From Planosporangium mesophilum (GTDB lineage: Bacteria; Actinomycetota; Actinomycetes; Mycobacteriales; Micromonosporaceae): a stretch of 46,363 nucleotides of DNA. Where the stretch lies: positions 1 to 46,363 of the forward strand of contig NZ_BOON01000066.1 of NCBI RefSeq assembly GCF_016863255.1. The letters run 5' to 3'. A program made the position numbers and the translations under genes. Under the pieces are notes generated by a model. That model saw only the letters and a list, made by a program, of their open reading frames with translations, made no database searches and was not told the DNA's origin. Positions 17,055 to 25,694 of the stretch are shown in pieces; positions within the stretch are counted from its first letter, which is position 1; every line of letters starts with the position of its first letter.

Positions 17055-17711
17055 GTGCCCGAAAATTCCGCCCCCCTGCCTCCCGTGGCCGACCTGTTGG
17101 GCCTGCTCGCGTACGCCGAACTCGTCGCTTTCGATCAGATGGCGGCCGACGCGCGGCTCGCCCCGGATCTGAGCCGGCGGGCCGCGCTCAGCGAGATGGC
17201 CGCCCGCGAGATCGACGCCTACTGCCGGCTGGCCGAGCGCCTGCGCGAGCTGGGGGTCGAGGCGGAGGAGGCGATGCGCCCGTACGTCGGGGCGCTGCGC
17301 GACTACCACGATCAGACCGAGCCCAAGGACTGGCTGGAGGCGCTGGCCAAGGCGTACGTGGGGGATGGCGTCGCGGACGACTTCTACCGGGAGATCGCCG
17401 CGTTCCTGGAGCCGAAGGACCGTGATCTCGTCCTCGACGTGCTGCACGACTCCCGGCACGCCGATTTCGCCGCGGAAGAGCTGCGGGCGGCGATCGCGGC
17501 CGACCCCAAGGTGGCCAACCGGCTGTCGATGTGGGCGCGCCGCCTGGTCGGCGAGGCGCTCTCGCAGGCCCAGCGGGTGGCGGCGGAGCGGACCGCGCTC
17601 GCGGAGCTGATCGCGTCCGGCGGCGGCGACGTCTCGGACGTCCAGGGGTTGTTCAAGCGGTTGACCACCGCTCACACTGCCCGGATGGCGGCGGTCGGTC
17701 TCAACAACTGA
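17055..17711 (+). CDS. Ferritin-like (MiaE_2-type) four-helix protein
   Basis: 218 residues from GTG 17055. Helical, with Glu and His residues placed as in di-iron ferritin-like folds: LLAYAELVAFDQMAADAR, SEMAAREIDAYCRLAERL, DFYREIAAFLEPKDRDLV and VLHDSRHADFAAEELR. It matches the actinobacterial ferritin-like/MiaE_2 family, whose reaction is not established; it may be an oxygenase or a scaffold. It is divergent from the helicase; the spacer 16766-17054 holds the promoters and shows no gene. Confidence 0.78.
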   Translation: MPENSAPLPPVADLLGLLAYAELVAFDQMAADARLAPDLSRRAALSEMAAREIDAYCRLAERLRELGVEAEEAMRPYVGALRDYHDQTEPKDWLEALAKAYVGDGVADDFYREIAAFLEPKDRDLVLDVLHDSRHADFAAEELRAAIAADPKVANRLSMWARRLVGEALSQAQRVAAERTALAELIASGGGDVSDVQGLFKRLTTAHTARMAAVGLNN

Positions 17712-17712
17712 G

Positions 17713-17774
17713 ATTTTCGCGATCTTGGCCACTCAGCCCGCTTCCGCCCGGCTGGGTGGCCAAGATCACGAAAT
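17713..17774. terminator. Long hairpin between convergent genes
   Basis: Arms 17713-17738 and 17750-17774 pair over about 24 positions with a few mismatches (core GATCTTGGCCACYCAGCC). The loop is CGCTTCCGCCC. It begins just after the stop of the ferritin-like gene and ends just before that of the DUF3107 gene, so it serves both. The arms begin and end with A/T-rich TTTCG/CGAAA. Confidence 0.75.
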
Positions 17775-17779
17775 GGCGC

Positions 17780-18007
17780 TCAGGCGGCGGTGAAGCCGAC
17801 CGGGCGCGAGGAACTCTCGGCGATCTCAATGTACGCCAGCTTGTCGACCGGCACGATGACCCGGCGGCCCTTCTCGTCGAAGAGCGTGAGAACACCGTCT
17901 CGACCGGAGAGGGCCTCGGCCACCGCACGCTCGACCTCCGCCGGCGTCTGGCCGCTCTCGAGCACGAGCTCGCGGGGTGCGAACTGTACGCCGATCTTGA
18001 CCTCCAC
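17780..18007 (-). CDS. DUF3107 protein (TB9.4-like)
   Basis: 75 residues from GTG 18007, with an excellent AAGGAGG six bases upstream. It opens VEVKIGVQFAPRELVLESGQ and ends with VPVDKLAYIEIAESSSRPVGF. This matches the small actinobacterial DUF3107 family (mycobacterial Rv3208A), probably an alpha/beta protein forming oligomers; function unknown. It is followed upstream on the same strand by the TetR gene, as in mycobacteria. Confidence 0.85.
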   Translation of the reverse strand: MEVKIGVQFAPRELVLESGQTPAEVERAVAEALSGRDGVLTLFDEKGRRVIVPVDKLAYIEIAESSSRPVGFTAA

Positions 18008-18062
18008 GTCTTCCTCCTTGATCAGGCGGCCCGTTCGCCGCCTCCGAAGGGTAACGCGATCA

Positions 18063-18701
18063 TCAGGCCTGTTCGCCGTGTAGCGGGAAGCTGGCGATGC
18101 CGCGCCACCCCAGGGCGGTAACCAACTGCACAGCTTCAGCCTTTCGCACCTGGCGCCCACCTGCCAGCCAGAACCTGGCCGCGGTTTCGGCCGCACCGAC
18201 CAGCCCCGCCGCCAACAGCTCGGCGCGGGCCCGGCTCACGCCCGTGTCGGCCATGATGGTGTCGGTGATGGCGGCGATGGAGCTCTGCTCCAGCCGCTCC
18301 ACCCGCTCGGCAACGGCCGGCTCGTGGCGCAGGTCCGACTCGAACACGAGCCGGAACGCCTCGCTCTCGTGGTCGACGAAGTCGAAGTACGCCTGCATCG
18401 CGCCGCGTACCCGCTCCTTGTTGTCGGTCGTCGCGGCCATGGCCCGGCGCACCCGGTCGACGAGCGCGTCGCAGTGGGTGTCCAGCAGCGCCAGGTAGAG
18501 CTCGAGCTTGCCCGGGAAGTGCTGGTACAGCACCGGCTTGGAGACCCCGGCGCGCTCGGCGATGTCGTCCATCGCCGCGGCGTGATACCCCTGTGCCACG
18601 AACACCTGCTGCGCCGCAGCGAGAAGCTGCTTGCGGCGCGCGGAGCGGGGCAGCCGTACGGGCCTTCCAGCTGCTTGCATACCGCTCGTCACCGAGGTCA
18701 T
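18063..18701 (-). CDS. TetR-family transcriptional regulator
   Basis: 212 residues; ATG 18701 is chosen for GGAGG six bases before it. The N-terminal DNA-binding domain reads RRKQLLAAAQQVFVAQGYHAAAMDDIAERAGVSKPVLYQHFPGKLELY, a textbook TetR helix-turn-helix. The C-terminal ligand domain follows. It corresponds to mycobacterial Rv3208. Ligand and targets are unknown. It probably shares a transcript with DUF3107, 55 bases downstream. Confidence 0.92.
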   Translation of the reverse strand: MTSVTSGMQAAGRPVRLPRSARRKQLLAAAQQVFVAQGYHAAAMDDIAERAGVSKPVLYQHFPGKLELYLALLDTHCDALVDRVRRAMAATTDNKERVRGAMQAYFDFVDHESEAFRLVFESDLRHEPAVAERVERLEQSSIAAITDTIMADTGVSRARAELLAAGLVGAAETAARFWLAGGRQVRKAEAVQLVTALGWRGIASFPLHGEQA

Positions 18702-18789
18702 CCTCACCCTCCGAATCACGCCGCCGGATGCAACTTACCGCCCCTACCCGTTCACGGTAGCCTCACGTCAGGCGACGGAGGAGCGCACG

Positions 18790-21789
18790 GTGGACGAAAC
18801 GGGACAACCAGGCGCGGACGGCACCGTTGGTGGCAGCGGCGCGGGCGAACGCGACGGTACGCACAACGGCGCGCCCTGGCCGGCCAACGGCTCGTCCGGG
18901 GAGACACATCCCGGTTGGCGTCAGTATCGCGCAAGTGGGGGCTGGCCGCCCGTCGGCTCGGCACACGTACCCGGCGACAACACGTCCGTCCGGGGTCGTG
19001 CCGAACTGCGCGCACCGTACGACGATCTGATGGCGCCGGTTCCGTCGGTGGGACGCCACCCCGACCAGGCCGTGGTCGACGGCGGCGCGCAGCGCCCCAC
19101 CAACGGAGCGGTCCGACCGCTGAACCTCGCGGAGCAGCAGTACCTCGCGGAGCAGCAGTCGATCGAGGGAGTTCCGTACGTCGATCAGGGCTTCGCCGGA
19201 TCCGGCGTGGATTTCTTCCCGCCGTACCCCGCCGCCGACCCCGACCCGGAGGCCACCACCCGCATCTCGGAGCCGCCGGCCGCGCCCTCGTCGCCGGCCG
19301 CGTCCTCGTCGTCCGACGCGCCCGCGCGGGCGGCGGCCGCCGCCCGCCCACCGCTGTCGCTCGTCCCGCCGTTGGCCGAGCCGCCGGTACCGGGTGTCGA
19401 CGCGGCGTCCCGTCCGGTCAGCCCGGCCGCGACCATGTCGCCGTTCAGCCCGCTGGAGTCGTCGTCCCAGCCCGTCAACCCGGCGGGCGTCGCGCCGGTG
19501 GGGCCGAGCGCGTTCTCGGGGGCCGAGGCGTTCCCGCCGGGGCTGGACCCGTACCCCACCGGCGGCCAGTCCATCGCCGGCTCGTCCGGCCCGGGTTTGT
19601 CGGGGCCGGGTTTTTCAGGTTTCGGCTCGTCGGGCCACGGCTTGGCCGGCCCGGGCTCGTCGGGCCCGGTTGACCAGCCGGTGACCGGCTGGCCGGCGCG
19701 GGAAGGATCCGACGCACCGATCGGCCCCGCCCTGCCCGAATCAGCCCTGCCCGAGTCCGTTGCGGCCCGCCCGCCGGCTCCGGAGTCCGCCGGGTACCCG
19801 GTTCCCGAGCCCGCCACGTACCCGGTTCCGGAGCCCGCGACCTACCCGGTGCCGGAGCCGGCCACGCAGCCGGCGCCGCCCACGTCAGCCCCGCCTGCGG
19901 CCGTCACGTCCGCGCCGCCCGCGTACGAGCCGTACGACCCGGCACCGGAGGAGAGGCACGGGTACGGCTTCCCGCCGCTGCCGGACGCACCCGCCGCCTC
20001 GGCCGGGCGCCACGCCGGGCCGGCCGGCGAGCCGCATCCCGACCAGTCGGAGCAGCAGTCCGGCCAGGTACCCGCGCTGAGCGGGCGGCACCACGGCGAG
20101 GAGCCTGCGGACCGCTCGCCCTGGGCGCCGCCGACGCTGCCTCCGGGGTACGAGCGCATCCCCACGGCGCGCACCGCGCCGCCGCCCGAGTACGAGGAGG
20201 GGCCGGTCTACCGCGAGCCTTCCCCGTCCGCCAGCCGCGCGGCGGCGCAGCCGGCCGATCCGGCCGTGTCCGGCCAGCTCAGCGGTCGTGCCGTTGCCGC
20301 GCAGTACCAGGCCGGCCAGCCCTGGCGTGAGCCGCGCTGGTCGGAGGGGCCGGGTCGGTCGGAGGGGCCGGGTCGGTCGGAGGCGGCGCGCCAGCCGGAA
20401 CCGTCCGGCCGGGCGGAGGTGTCCGGTCGAGTGGAGGTGCCGCGCCAGCCGGAGGCGCCGGGGCCGCAGCCGTCCCACCCGGACGAGCCCGGCCCGTCGG
20501 ACCGGGCGGAGCCGGTCGCCGGCGATCCGACGGTCCCGCCGGTACTGCCCCAGCGAGTGCCCGCCGAGCCCGACGTGCCGGCCGTACCGGCCGTACCGGC
20601 GATCGAACCGGAGCCCATCGCGCAGTCCGCCGCCACTCCCGAGCTTGCCCGTATCGCGACCTACCTGCGCGACGAGGACGAGGAGAGCGACGGCGACGCC
20701 GAGCGCCCCGACGGCTTCGACGTGCCGGCGGTGCTGGCTGCGGTGCGGGGCGTGGCGGGCGTACGCGACGCCCATGTGCGTACGACCGCGAACGGTGGCC
20801 ACACGCTGCGACTGGAGCTGTCCGAGGACGCCGACCCCGGGCAGGTCAGCCGGGCGGTCACCCGGTTGCTCAACGAGCGCATGGGGCTGGACGCGGAACC
20901 CAATGACGAGCTGTTGCGCCCACCGGCGCCCACCGGCGCCCACGGCGGCGAGCGTCCGACCGGCCCCGTCGTTCCCGGCCGGCGCCGCGCCCTGGAGGAC
21001 GACGGCGAGACCGGTGCGGAACCCGGCGCAAAGAAGAACAGCGAGGCGGATCCGCAGGCCGGTGTCACCGCCGAGAGCCGGTCGGCGCCGACCGCCGACC
21101 CGCCGGAAAACCTGCCGGTGCCGGTGGAGCCGGATCCGGAGGAACCGACCGGAGGCGCGTATCCGGGCCGCAGGGGTGCCCTCGAACGCGGGGTGACCGA
21201 GGCCCGGCCACTCGGCGGTAGGGGCGCCCGGAGCCGGGTCCCGGACGTCGGCGGCCGCCGGGTGCAGCGGCGCGCCGGCGAACCCCAGCGCCCCATGGAG
21301 CCACAGCGGGGTACCGAGCGGCAGCGGACCGCCGAGCAGCGGCGGGATTCGGTGCCGGCGCACCACCCGTTGCCCGGCGGCGCCGGTGCGGCCCGGGTGG
21401 TGCTCGACCAGGTGGAGGTCGGTACGCAGGGTGCCGACGCGGTGGTCGAGGTGCGGCTGTCCGCGGACGGCGGTCCGGCCGTCGGGGTGGCCAGTGGTCC
21501 CGCGTTCGACGGTTACGTGCTGCGCCTGGCTGCGGTCGCTGCGGCCAACGCGATCGACGAGTTGCTGACCGGCAGCGGCGGCGCGTCCCGGGCGCGGTGC
21601 TTCATCGAGAACGCCACGGTCGTACCGATGGGAAGCTGCGAGGTCGCGGTGGTGGTGCTCCTGCTGGCGCACGGCGGCTGGGTCGAGGAACTGTCCGGCT
21701 CGGCGGTGGTCAACGGCGACCAGCGGCAGGCGGTCGTGCGGGCCACGCTCGCAGCGGTCAACCGGCGACTGGAGGCGCTGCTCTCCTAG
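18790..21789 (+). CDS. Large proline-rich protein with a conserved C-terminal domain
   Basis: 999 residues from GTG 18790, with GGAGGAG six bases upstream. Residues about 1-640 are low-complexity Pro/Ala/Ser/Glu, including three 24-base tandem units coding YPVPEPAT (19795-19866) and two identical 18-base units (20341-20376). A compact alpha/beta segment lies at about 643-705 (FDVPAVLAAVRGVAGVRDAHV ... VTRLLNERMGL), then another disordered linker. A folded C-terminal domain occupies about 866-999 (ARVVLDQVEVGTQGADAVVEVRL ... VVNGDQRQAVVRATLAAVNRRL). No signal peptide or membrane span. Function unknown. The mycobacterial gene in the same place (Rv3209) is also a Thr/Pro-rich protein, but far shorter. 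Confidence 0.85.
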   Translation: MDETGQPGADGTVGGSGAGERDGTHNGAPWPANGSSGETHPGWRQYRASGGWPPVGSAHVPGDNTSVRGRAELRAPYDDLMAPVPSVGRHPDQAVVDGGAQRPTNGAVRPLNLAEQQYLAEQQSIEGVPYVDQGFAGSGVDFFPPYPAADPDPEATTRISEPPAAPSSPAASSSSDAPARAAAAARPPLSLVPPLAEPPVPGVDAASRPVSPAATMSPFSPLESSSQPVNPAGVAPVGPSAFSGAEAFPPGLDPYPTGGQSIAGSSGPGLSGPGFSGFGSSGHGLAGPGSSGPVDQPVTGWPAREGSDAPIGPALPESALPESVAARPPAPESAGYPVPEPATYPVPEPATYPVPEPATQPAPPTSAPPAAVTSAPPAYEPYDPAPEERHGYGFPPLPDAPAASAGRHAGPAGEPHPDQSEQQSGQVPALSGRHHGEEPADRSPWAPPTLPPGYERIPTARTAPPPEYEEGPVYREPSPSASRAAAQPADPAVSGQLSGRAVAAQYQAGQPWREPRWSEGPGRSEGPGRSEAARQPEPSGRAEVSGRVEVPRQPEAPGPQPSHPDEPGPSDRAEPVAGDPTVPPVLPQRVPAEPDVPAVPAVPAIEPEPIAQSAATPELARIATYLRDEDEESDGDAERPDGFDVPAVLAAVRGVAGVRDAHVRTTANGGHTLRLELSEDADPGQVSRAVTRLLNERMGLDAEPNDELLRPPAPTGAHGGERPTGPVVPGRRRALEDDGETGAEPGAKKNSEADPQAGVTAESRSAPTADPPENLPVPVEPDPEEPTGGAYPGRRGALERGVTEARPLGGRGARSRVPDVGGRRVQRRAGEPQRPMEPQRGTERQRTAEQRRDSVPAHHPLPGGAGAARVVLDQVEVGTQGADAVVEVRLSADGGPAVGVASGPAFDGYVLRLAAVAAANAIDELLTGSGGASRARCFIENATVVPMGSCEVAVVVLLLAHGGWVEELSGSAVVNGDQRQAVVRATLAAVNRRLEALLS
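19795..19866 (+). repeat. Three 24-bp tandem repeats
   Basis: Units 19795-19818, 19819-19842 and 19843-19866 each encode YPVPEPAT with mostly synonymous differences between copies. They lie in the disordered part of the proline-rich protein. Confidence 0.9.
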
Positions 21790-21876
21790 GGGAATCAAGC
21801 GGCGCTTAAGAAGCAGGGCCCCCGCCCTTAGGGAAAGTTAACGGCAAGTCAGTTTCGGGCGAGGGAGTATGGGGCC

Positions 21877-22947
21877 ATGGAGGCCGCGCGCCTGGCACCC
21901 GAGGATGTGCTACCGGCGTCGGAGGGGATAACTCCGGCATGGCCGGGGCGTTCGGTGGCCGTGGACGGCGCAAACATCCACGTGCGGGACACCCCTGGGC
22001 GGTCCGCGACCGTGGAGCCCGCAGTGTACGTGCACGGCCTGGGCGGATCCTCGCTGAACTGGACCGACCTGGCCGGCCTGCTGGCCGACTACCTTGACGG
22101 CCAGGCGATCGACCTGCCCGGTTTCGGTCGTAGCGACCCGGCGCGCAGCTACACCGTGACCGCGTTCGCCGATCGGGTCATCCGCTGGATCGAGCACTCC
22201 GACCGGGGCCCGGTCCACCTGTTCGGCAACTCGCTGGGCGGTGCGGTCGCGGTGTGCGTCGCGGGTACCCGCCCCGAGCTCCTGCGCTCGCTCACGCTGG
22301 TATCGCCGGCCATGCCGTTCCTGGACCCGCGGCGTTCGTTCCACGGCCGGCTGCTGCCGCTGCTACTCATCCCGCGCGCCGACTGGCTGGCCGCCCGGCG
22401 GCTGGCCGCGATCGACCCGGCCGACCTGGCCCGGATGGTGATCGAGAGCTGCTTCGCCGATCCCAGCCGCTTTCCCGAGCAGCGCTTCGCGGAGGCGGTG
22501 GAGGAGGCCCGGCTGCGGTACACGGTGCCCGAGTACACCAGCGCCTACGTACGCACGCTGCGCAGCCTGATCCTGAGCTTCGTGCGGGCCTACCTTCCCG
22601 GCTCGGCGTCCCTGTGGCAGGTCGCCCGGCGGATCAGCACGCCCACCCTGGTCATCGGTGGTCAGCGGGACATGCTCGTCGATGTACGGGTCGCCGCACA
22701 GGTCGCCCGTACGATCCCCGACAGCCGCCTGCTTACTTTGCACGACGTGGGGCATGTCGCGCAGATGGAAGCTCCCAGGATGGTCGCCCGTGCGGTCCTC
22801 GGCATGCTGTCCGAGGCCAGTTCCGTGAAGTTGGTGCCCAGGACGGGCGCGAGTGAGCGGCCCAAGCGGGCCCGCCGCAACACCAAGTCCAAGCGTGACA
22901 TCCCGTTCGGTGGCGGAATCACTCCTGCTGGTGAGGCCGCCGGATGA
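21877..22947 (+). CDS. Alpha/beta hydrolase
   Basis: 356 residues from ATG 21877. The fold and catalytic triad are visible: oxyanion HGLGGSSLNW, nucleophile elbow GNSLGG (Ser119), Asp265 in GGQRDMLVD and His293 in DVGHVAQME. A helical cap lies between (about 145-235). The basic tail (SERPKRARRNTKSKRD) is unusual. No signal peptide, so probably a cytoplasmic esterase/lipase-type enzyme; substrate unknown. Its neighbours are the proline-rich protein and the DUF3152 protease on the same strand. Confidence 0.88.
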   Translation: MEAARLAPEDVLPASEGITPAWPGRSVAVDGANIHVRDTPGRSATVEPAVYVHGLGGSSLNWTDLAGLLADYLDGQAIDLPGFGRSDPARSYTVTAFADRVIRWIEHSDRGPVHLFGNSLGGAVAVCVAGTRPELLRSLTLVSPAMPFLDPRRSFHGRLLPLLLIPRADWLAARRLAAIDPADLARMVIESCFADPSRFPEQRFAEAVEEARLRYTVPEYTSAYVRTLRSLILSFVRAYLPGSASLWQVARRISTPTLVIGGQRDMLVDVRVAAQVARTIPDSRLLTLHDVGHVAQMEAPRMVARAVLGMLSEASSVKLVPRTGASERPKRARRNTKSKRDIPFGGGITPAGEAAG

Positions 22948-22999
22948 TATCGGGGTACCTGCCACATACGGTCGCCGTACATGGCAAGCTGGCTCCCCG

Positions 23000-24268
23000 A
23001 TGAGCCACGGCGCGACGAGAGAACCACGGGGACGTCGCTCAGGCAGCGCACGGCCCACCCGAGACGAGGCGACACCGGGTACGCATCCCGGTGAGATGAC
23101 CGATCCGGAGCCCGCGCCGGATCCGGAAGGCGACGGTCGGACCCCGGCTGTGCCCCCCCAGTCGGGGCACTTCGACACCCGTACGTCCGGCGGGTCGAAC
23201 AAATCCGGACGGTACAAGCAGGGCAGCCGCCTCCCGCGCGACCGGAAGGCGACCCGACGGCGGCCGACGTCGCCGGACCCGGAGCCGGAACCGGCGGACG
23301 AGACCGGGCCGACCGACGAGACCGGGCCGATCGACGAGACCGGACCGGCGGATAAGACCGACTCGATCGACGAGCCGGCCGCCGAGCAGACGACCGAGCC
23401 GGCAACGGAGCCGACGGATGGGCCGGACGAGCCGGCCGCCGAAGCGGCTTCCGATCCGGCCGATCCGGCGACGGAGGAGCCGGCCGCCGCGGGTGGCAGG
23501 GGCCGGAGCGCCGTCATCGTCGGGGTGGTGCTGCTCCTGGTCGCCGCCGGTCTCGGCGGCTCCATCTGGGGCAGCGGTCTGCTCAACCGGTCGTCCGGCC
23601 GCCCGACCGTACAGTCGCGGCTGCCCGCGCGGCCCATCCCCACCCTGGCCGGGGCGGCCGGGGCGAGGCCGTCGCCGTCGCTGGCGCTGGCGCCCGCGAT
23701 CGTGGACCGCGGCGCCGGCACCTTCACCGAGGTCCAGTCCGCCGGTCCGGTCCTCGGCACAGCCGGCGTGCTGCGCCCGTTCCGGGTCGCGGTCGAAGAC
23801 GGCATCAACGAGAACCCGAACGCGTTCGCGGCAGTCGTCGACCAGGTGCTCGGCGACCCGCGGAGCTGGATCGCGAGCGGCCAGTTCCGGCTGCAGCGGG
23901 TCCCGGCTTCCGCGCCGGCCGAGTTCACCGTCTTCCTGGCCAGCCCGACGACCTCGGAGGCGATGTGTGCGGTGGGCGGTCTGTCGACCGACAAGTTCAC
24001 CTCCTGCCGGCTACCCGGCCAGGTGATCGTCAACGATGCGCGCTGGCTGACCGCGATACCCGACTACGGCGCACCCCTGGAGGTGTACCGGGCCTACGCG
24101 GTCAACCACGAGGTCGGCCACCAGCTGGGGTACGGCCACGAGGCGTGCGTACAGCCCGGTCAGCCCGCGCCGGTGATGCAGCAGCAGACGTACGGTCTGA
24201 ACGGCTGCCTGGCCAACTCGTGGCCGTACCTGGGTGGCCAGCGCTACGCCGGCCCGTCCGTCCCCTGA
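23000..24268 (+). CDS. DUF3152 membrane-anchored zinc protease-like protein
   Basis: 422 residues from ATG 23000; upstream extension of the frame overlaps the hydrolase gene and is unlikely. An acidic disordered cytoplasmic part (DETGPTDETGPIDETGP repeats) is followed by one membrane span (SAVIVGVVLLLVAAGLGGSIWG, about 170-190) and an outer domain ending with NHEVGHQLGYGH, the HExxHxxGxxH zinc motif of metzincin-like proteases. Two Cys pairs may form disulfides. It matches DUF3152 and mycobacterial Rv3207c. Substrate unknown. Confidence 0.88.
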   Translation: MSHGATREPRGRRSGSARPTRDEATPGTHPGEMTDPEPAPDPEGDGRTPAVPPQSGHFDTRTSGGSNKSGRYKQGSRLPRDRKATRRRPTSPDPEPEPADETGPTDETGPIDETGPADKTDSIDEPAAEQTTEPATEPTDGPDEPAAEAASDPADPATEEPAAAGGRGRSAVIVGVVLLLVAAGLGGSIWGSGLLNRSSGRPTVQSRLPARPIPTLAGAAGARPSPSLALAPAIVDRGAGTFTEVQSAGPVLGTAGVLRPFRVAVEDGINENPNAFAAVVDQVLGDPRSWIASGQFRLQRVPASAPAEFTVFLASPTTSEAMCAVGGLSTDKFTSCRLPGQVIVNDARWLTAIPDYGAPLEVYRAYAVNHEVGHQLGYGHEACVQPGQPAPVMQQQTYGLNGCLANSWPYLGGQRYAGPSVP

Positions 24269-24380
24269 CCACCCGTTCGTCCCGAGGTTCGGACCGGGTA
24301 ACGGAGGTCACCTGGGTCTACCGCGATCACGAGGCAGAATGGGTGGACGGACAGCAGTCCATTGACGGAAAGGCACGCCT

Positions 24381-25559
24381 GTGTCACTGCCACCGCTCGT
24401 CGAGCCGGCCGACGAACTGACGATCGACGAAGTCCGGCGCTACTCGCGTCACCTGATCATCCCCGACGTGGGGATGGCGGGTCAGAAGCGGCTCAAGAAC
24501 GCGAAGGTGCTGTGCGTCGGCGCCGGGGGTCTCGGCTCGCCGGCGTTGATGTACCTGGCGGCGGCCGGCGTCGGCACGCTCGGCATCGTCGAGTTCGACA
24601 CCGTCGACGAGTCCAACCTGCAGCGCCAGATCATCCACGGCCAGTCCGACATCGGCCGGCCGAAGGCGGACTCGGCCCGCGACTCGGTACGGGAGATCAA
24701 CCCGTACGTGAACGTGATCGTCCACAACGAGGCGCTGAGCAACGACAACGTGCTGGAGATCTTCGCCCAGTACGACCTGATCGTCGACGGCACCGACAAC
24801 TTCGCTACCCGGTACATGGTCAACGACGCGGCCGTGTTCCTGAAGAAGCCGTACGTGTGGGGCTCGATCTACCGCTTCGACGGACAGGCCAGCGTCTTCT
24901 GGGCCGAGCACGGACCCTGCTACCGCTGCCTGTACCCGGAGCCCCCGCCGCCCGGCATGGTCCCGTCCTGCGCCGAGGGTGGCGTGCTCGGCGTGCTGTG
25001 CGCGTCGATCGGGTCGATCCAGGTCAACGAGGCGATCAAGCTGCTCGCCGGCATCGGTGAGCCGCTGCTGGGCCGGCTGATGGTGTACGACGCCCTGGAG
25101 ATGACCTACCGGTCGGTCAAGGTACGCAAGGACCCCAACTGCGCGGTCTGCGGCGAGAACCCGGCCGTGACGGAGCTGATCGACTACGACGACTTCTGCG
25201 GCGCTCTCTCCGACGAGGCGAGCGCGGCGGCGATCGGGTCGACGATCACGGCTCCCGAGCTGAAGGGCTGGCTCGACGCCGGCAAGTCGATCCACCTGGT
25301 CGACGTCCGGGAGCCGGCCGAGTGGGAGATCGTGCGGATCCCCGGAGCGACGCTGGTGCCGAAGGGTGACATCCTCTCAGGTAGCGTGCTCGCGGACCTG
25401 CCGCAGGACAAGCAGATCGTCCTGTACTGCAAGAGCGGTGTCCGCTCGGCCGAGGCGCTCGCCGCGGTGAAGGCGGCCGGCTTCAAGGACGCCGTTCACG
25501 TCCAGGGTGGGGTCTCGTCCTGGGTGAAGAGCGTCGATCCTTCGCTTCCTTCGTACTGA
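24381..25559 (+). CDS. moeZ: Adenylyltransferase/sulfurtransferase MoeZ
   Basis: 392 residues from GTG 24381 with GGAAAGG upstream. The MoeB/ThiF-type E1-like domain has the nucleotide loop GAGGLGSPALMYLAAAGVG, QRQIIHGQSDIGRPKA, and two CxxC zinc pairs (CYRC, CAVC). The C-terminal rhodanese domain carries the catalytic Cys in CKSGVRS. MoeZ adenylates and thiocarboxylates small sulfur carriers for molybdopterin, thiamine, cysteine and thioamide metabolism. It corresponds to mycobacterial Rv3206c (annotated moeB1), next to the DUF3152 gene as there. Confidence 0.95.
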   Translation: MSLPPLVEPADELTIDEVRRYSRHLIIPDVGMAGQKRLKNAKVLCVGAGGLGSPALMYLAAAGVGTLGIVEFDTVDESNLQRQIIHGQSDIGRPKADSARDSVREINPYVNVIVHNEALSNDNVLEIFAQYDLIVDGTDNFATRYMVNDAAVFLKKPYVWGSIYRFDGQASVFWAEHGPCYRCLYPEPPPPGMVPSCAEGGVLGVLCASIGSIQVNEAIKLLAGIGEPLLGRLMVYDALEMTYRSVKVRKDPNCAVCGENPAVTELIDYDDFCGALSDEASAAAIGSTITAPELKGWLDAGKSIHLVDVREPAEWEIVRIPGATLVPKGDILSGSVLADLPQDKQIVLYCKSGVRSAEALAAVKAAGFKDAVHVQGGVSSWVKSVDPSLPSY

Positions 25560-25569
25560 ACGGCTCCGG

Positions 25570-25624
25570 CCTGACTGAATCGGCGTCGACCACGGTGACC
25601 GTGGTCGACGCCGATTCAGTCAGG
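25570..25624. terminator. Perfect 26-bp inverted repeat, bidirectional terminator
   Basis: Arms 25570-25595 and 25599-25624 are fully complementary with a 3-base TGA loop. It lies between the convergent moeZ (stop 25559) and proA (stop 25695). The remaining 70 bases before proA show no gene. Confidence 0.8.
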
Positions 25625-25694
25625 TGGCCTCGGCGCGGCTCGTTGCTGTCGGTTGGCGCAGCGGCGTCAGGCGCGCGAATTGCGGCCTGCGGGG

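Noticed and set aside
19885-21798. Long minus-strand ORF opposite the proline-rich protein
   Set aside because: Shadow of GC-rich coding sequence; no ribosome site or domain.
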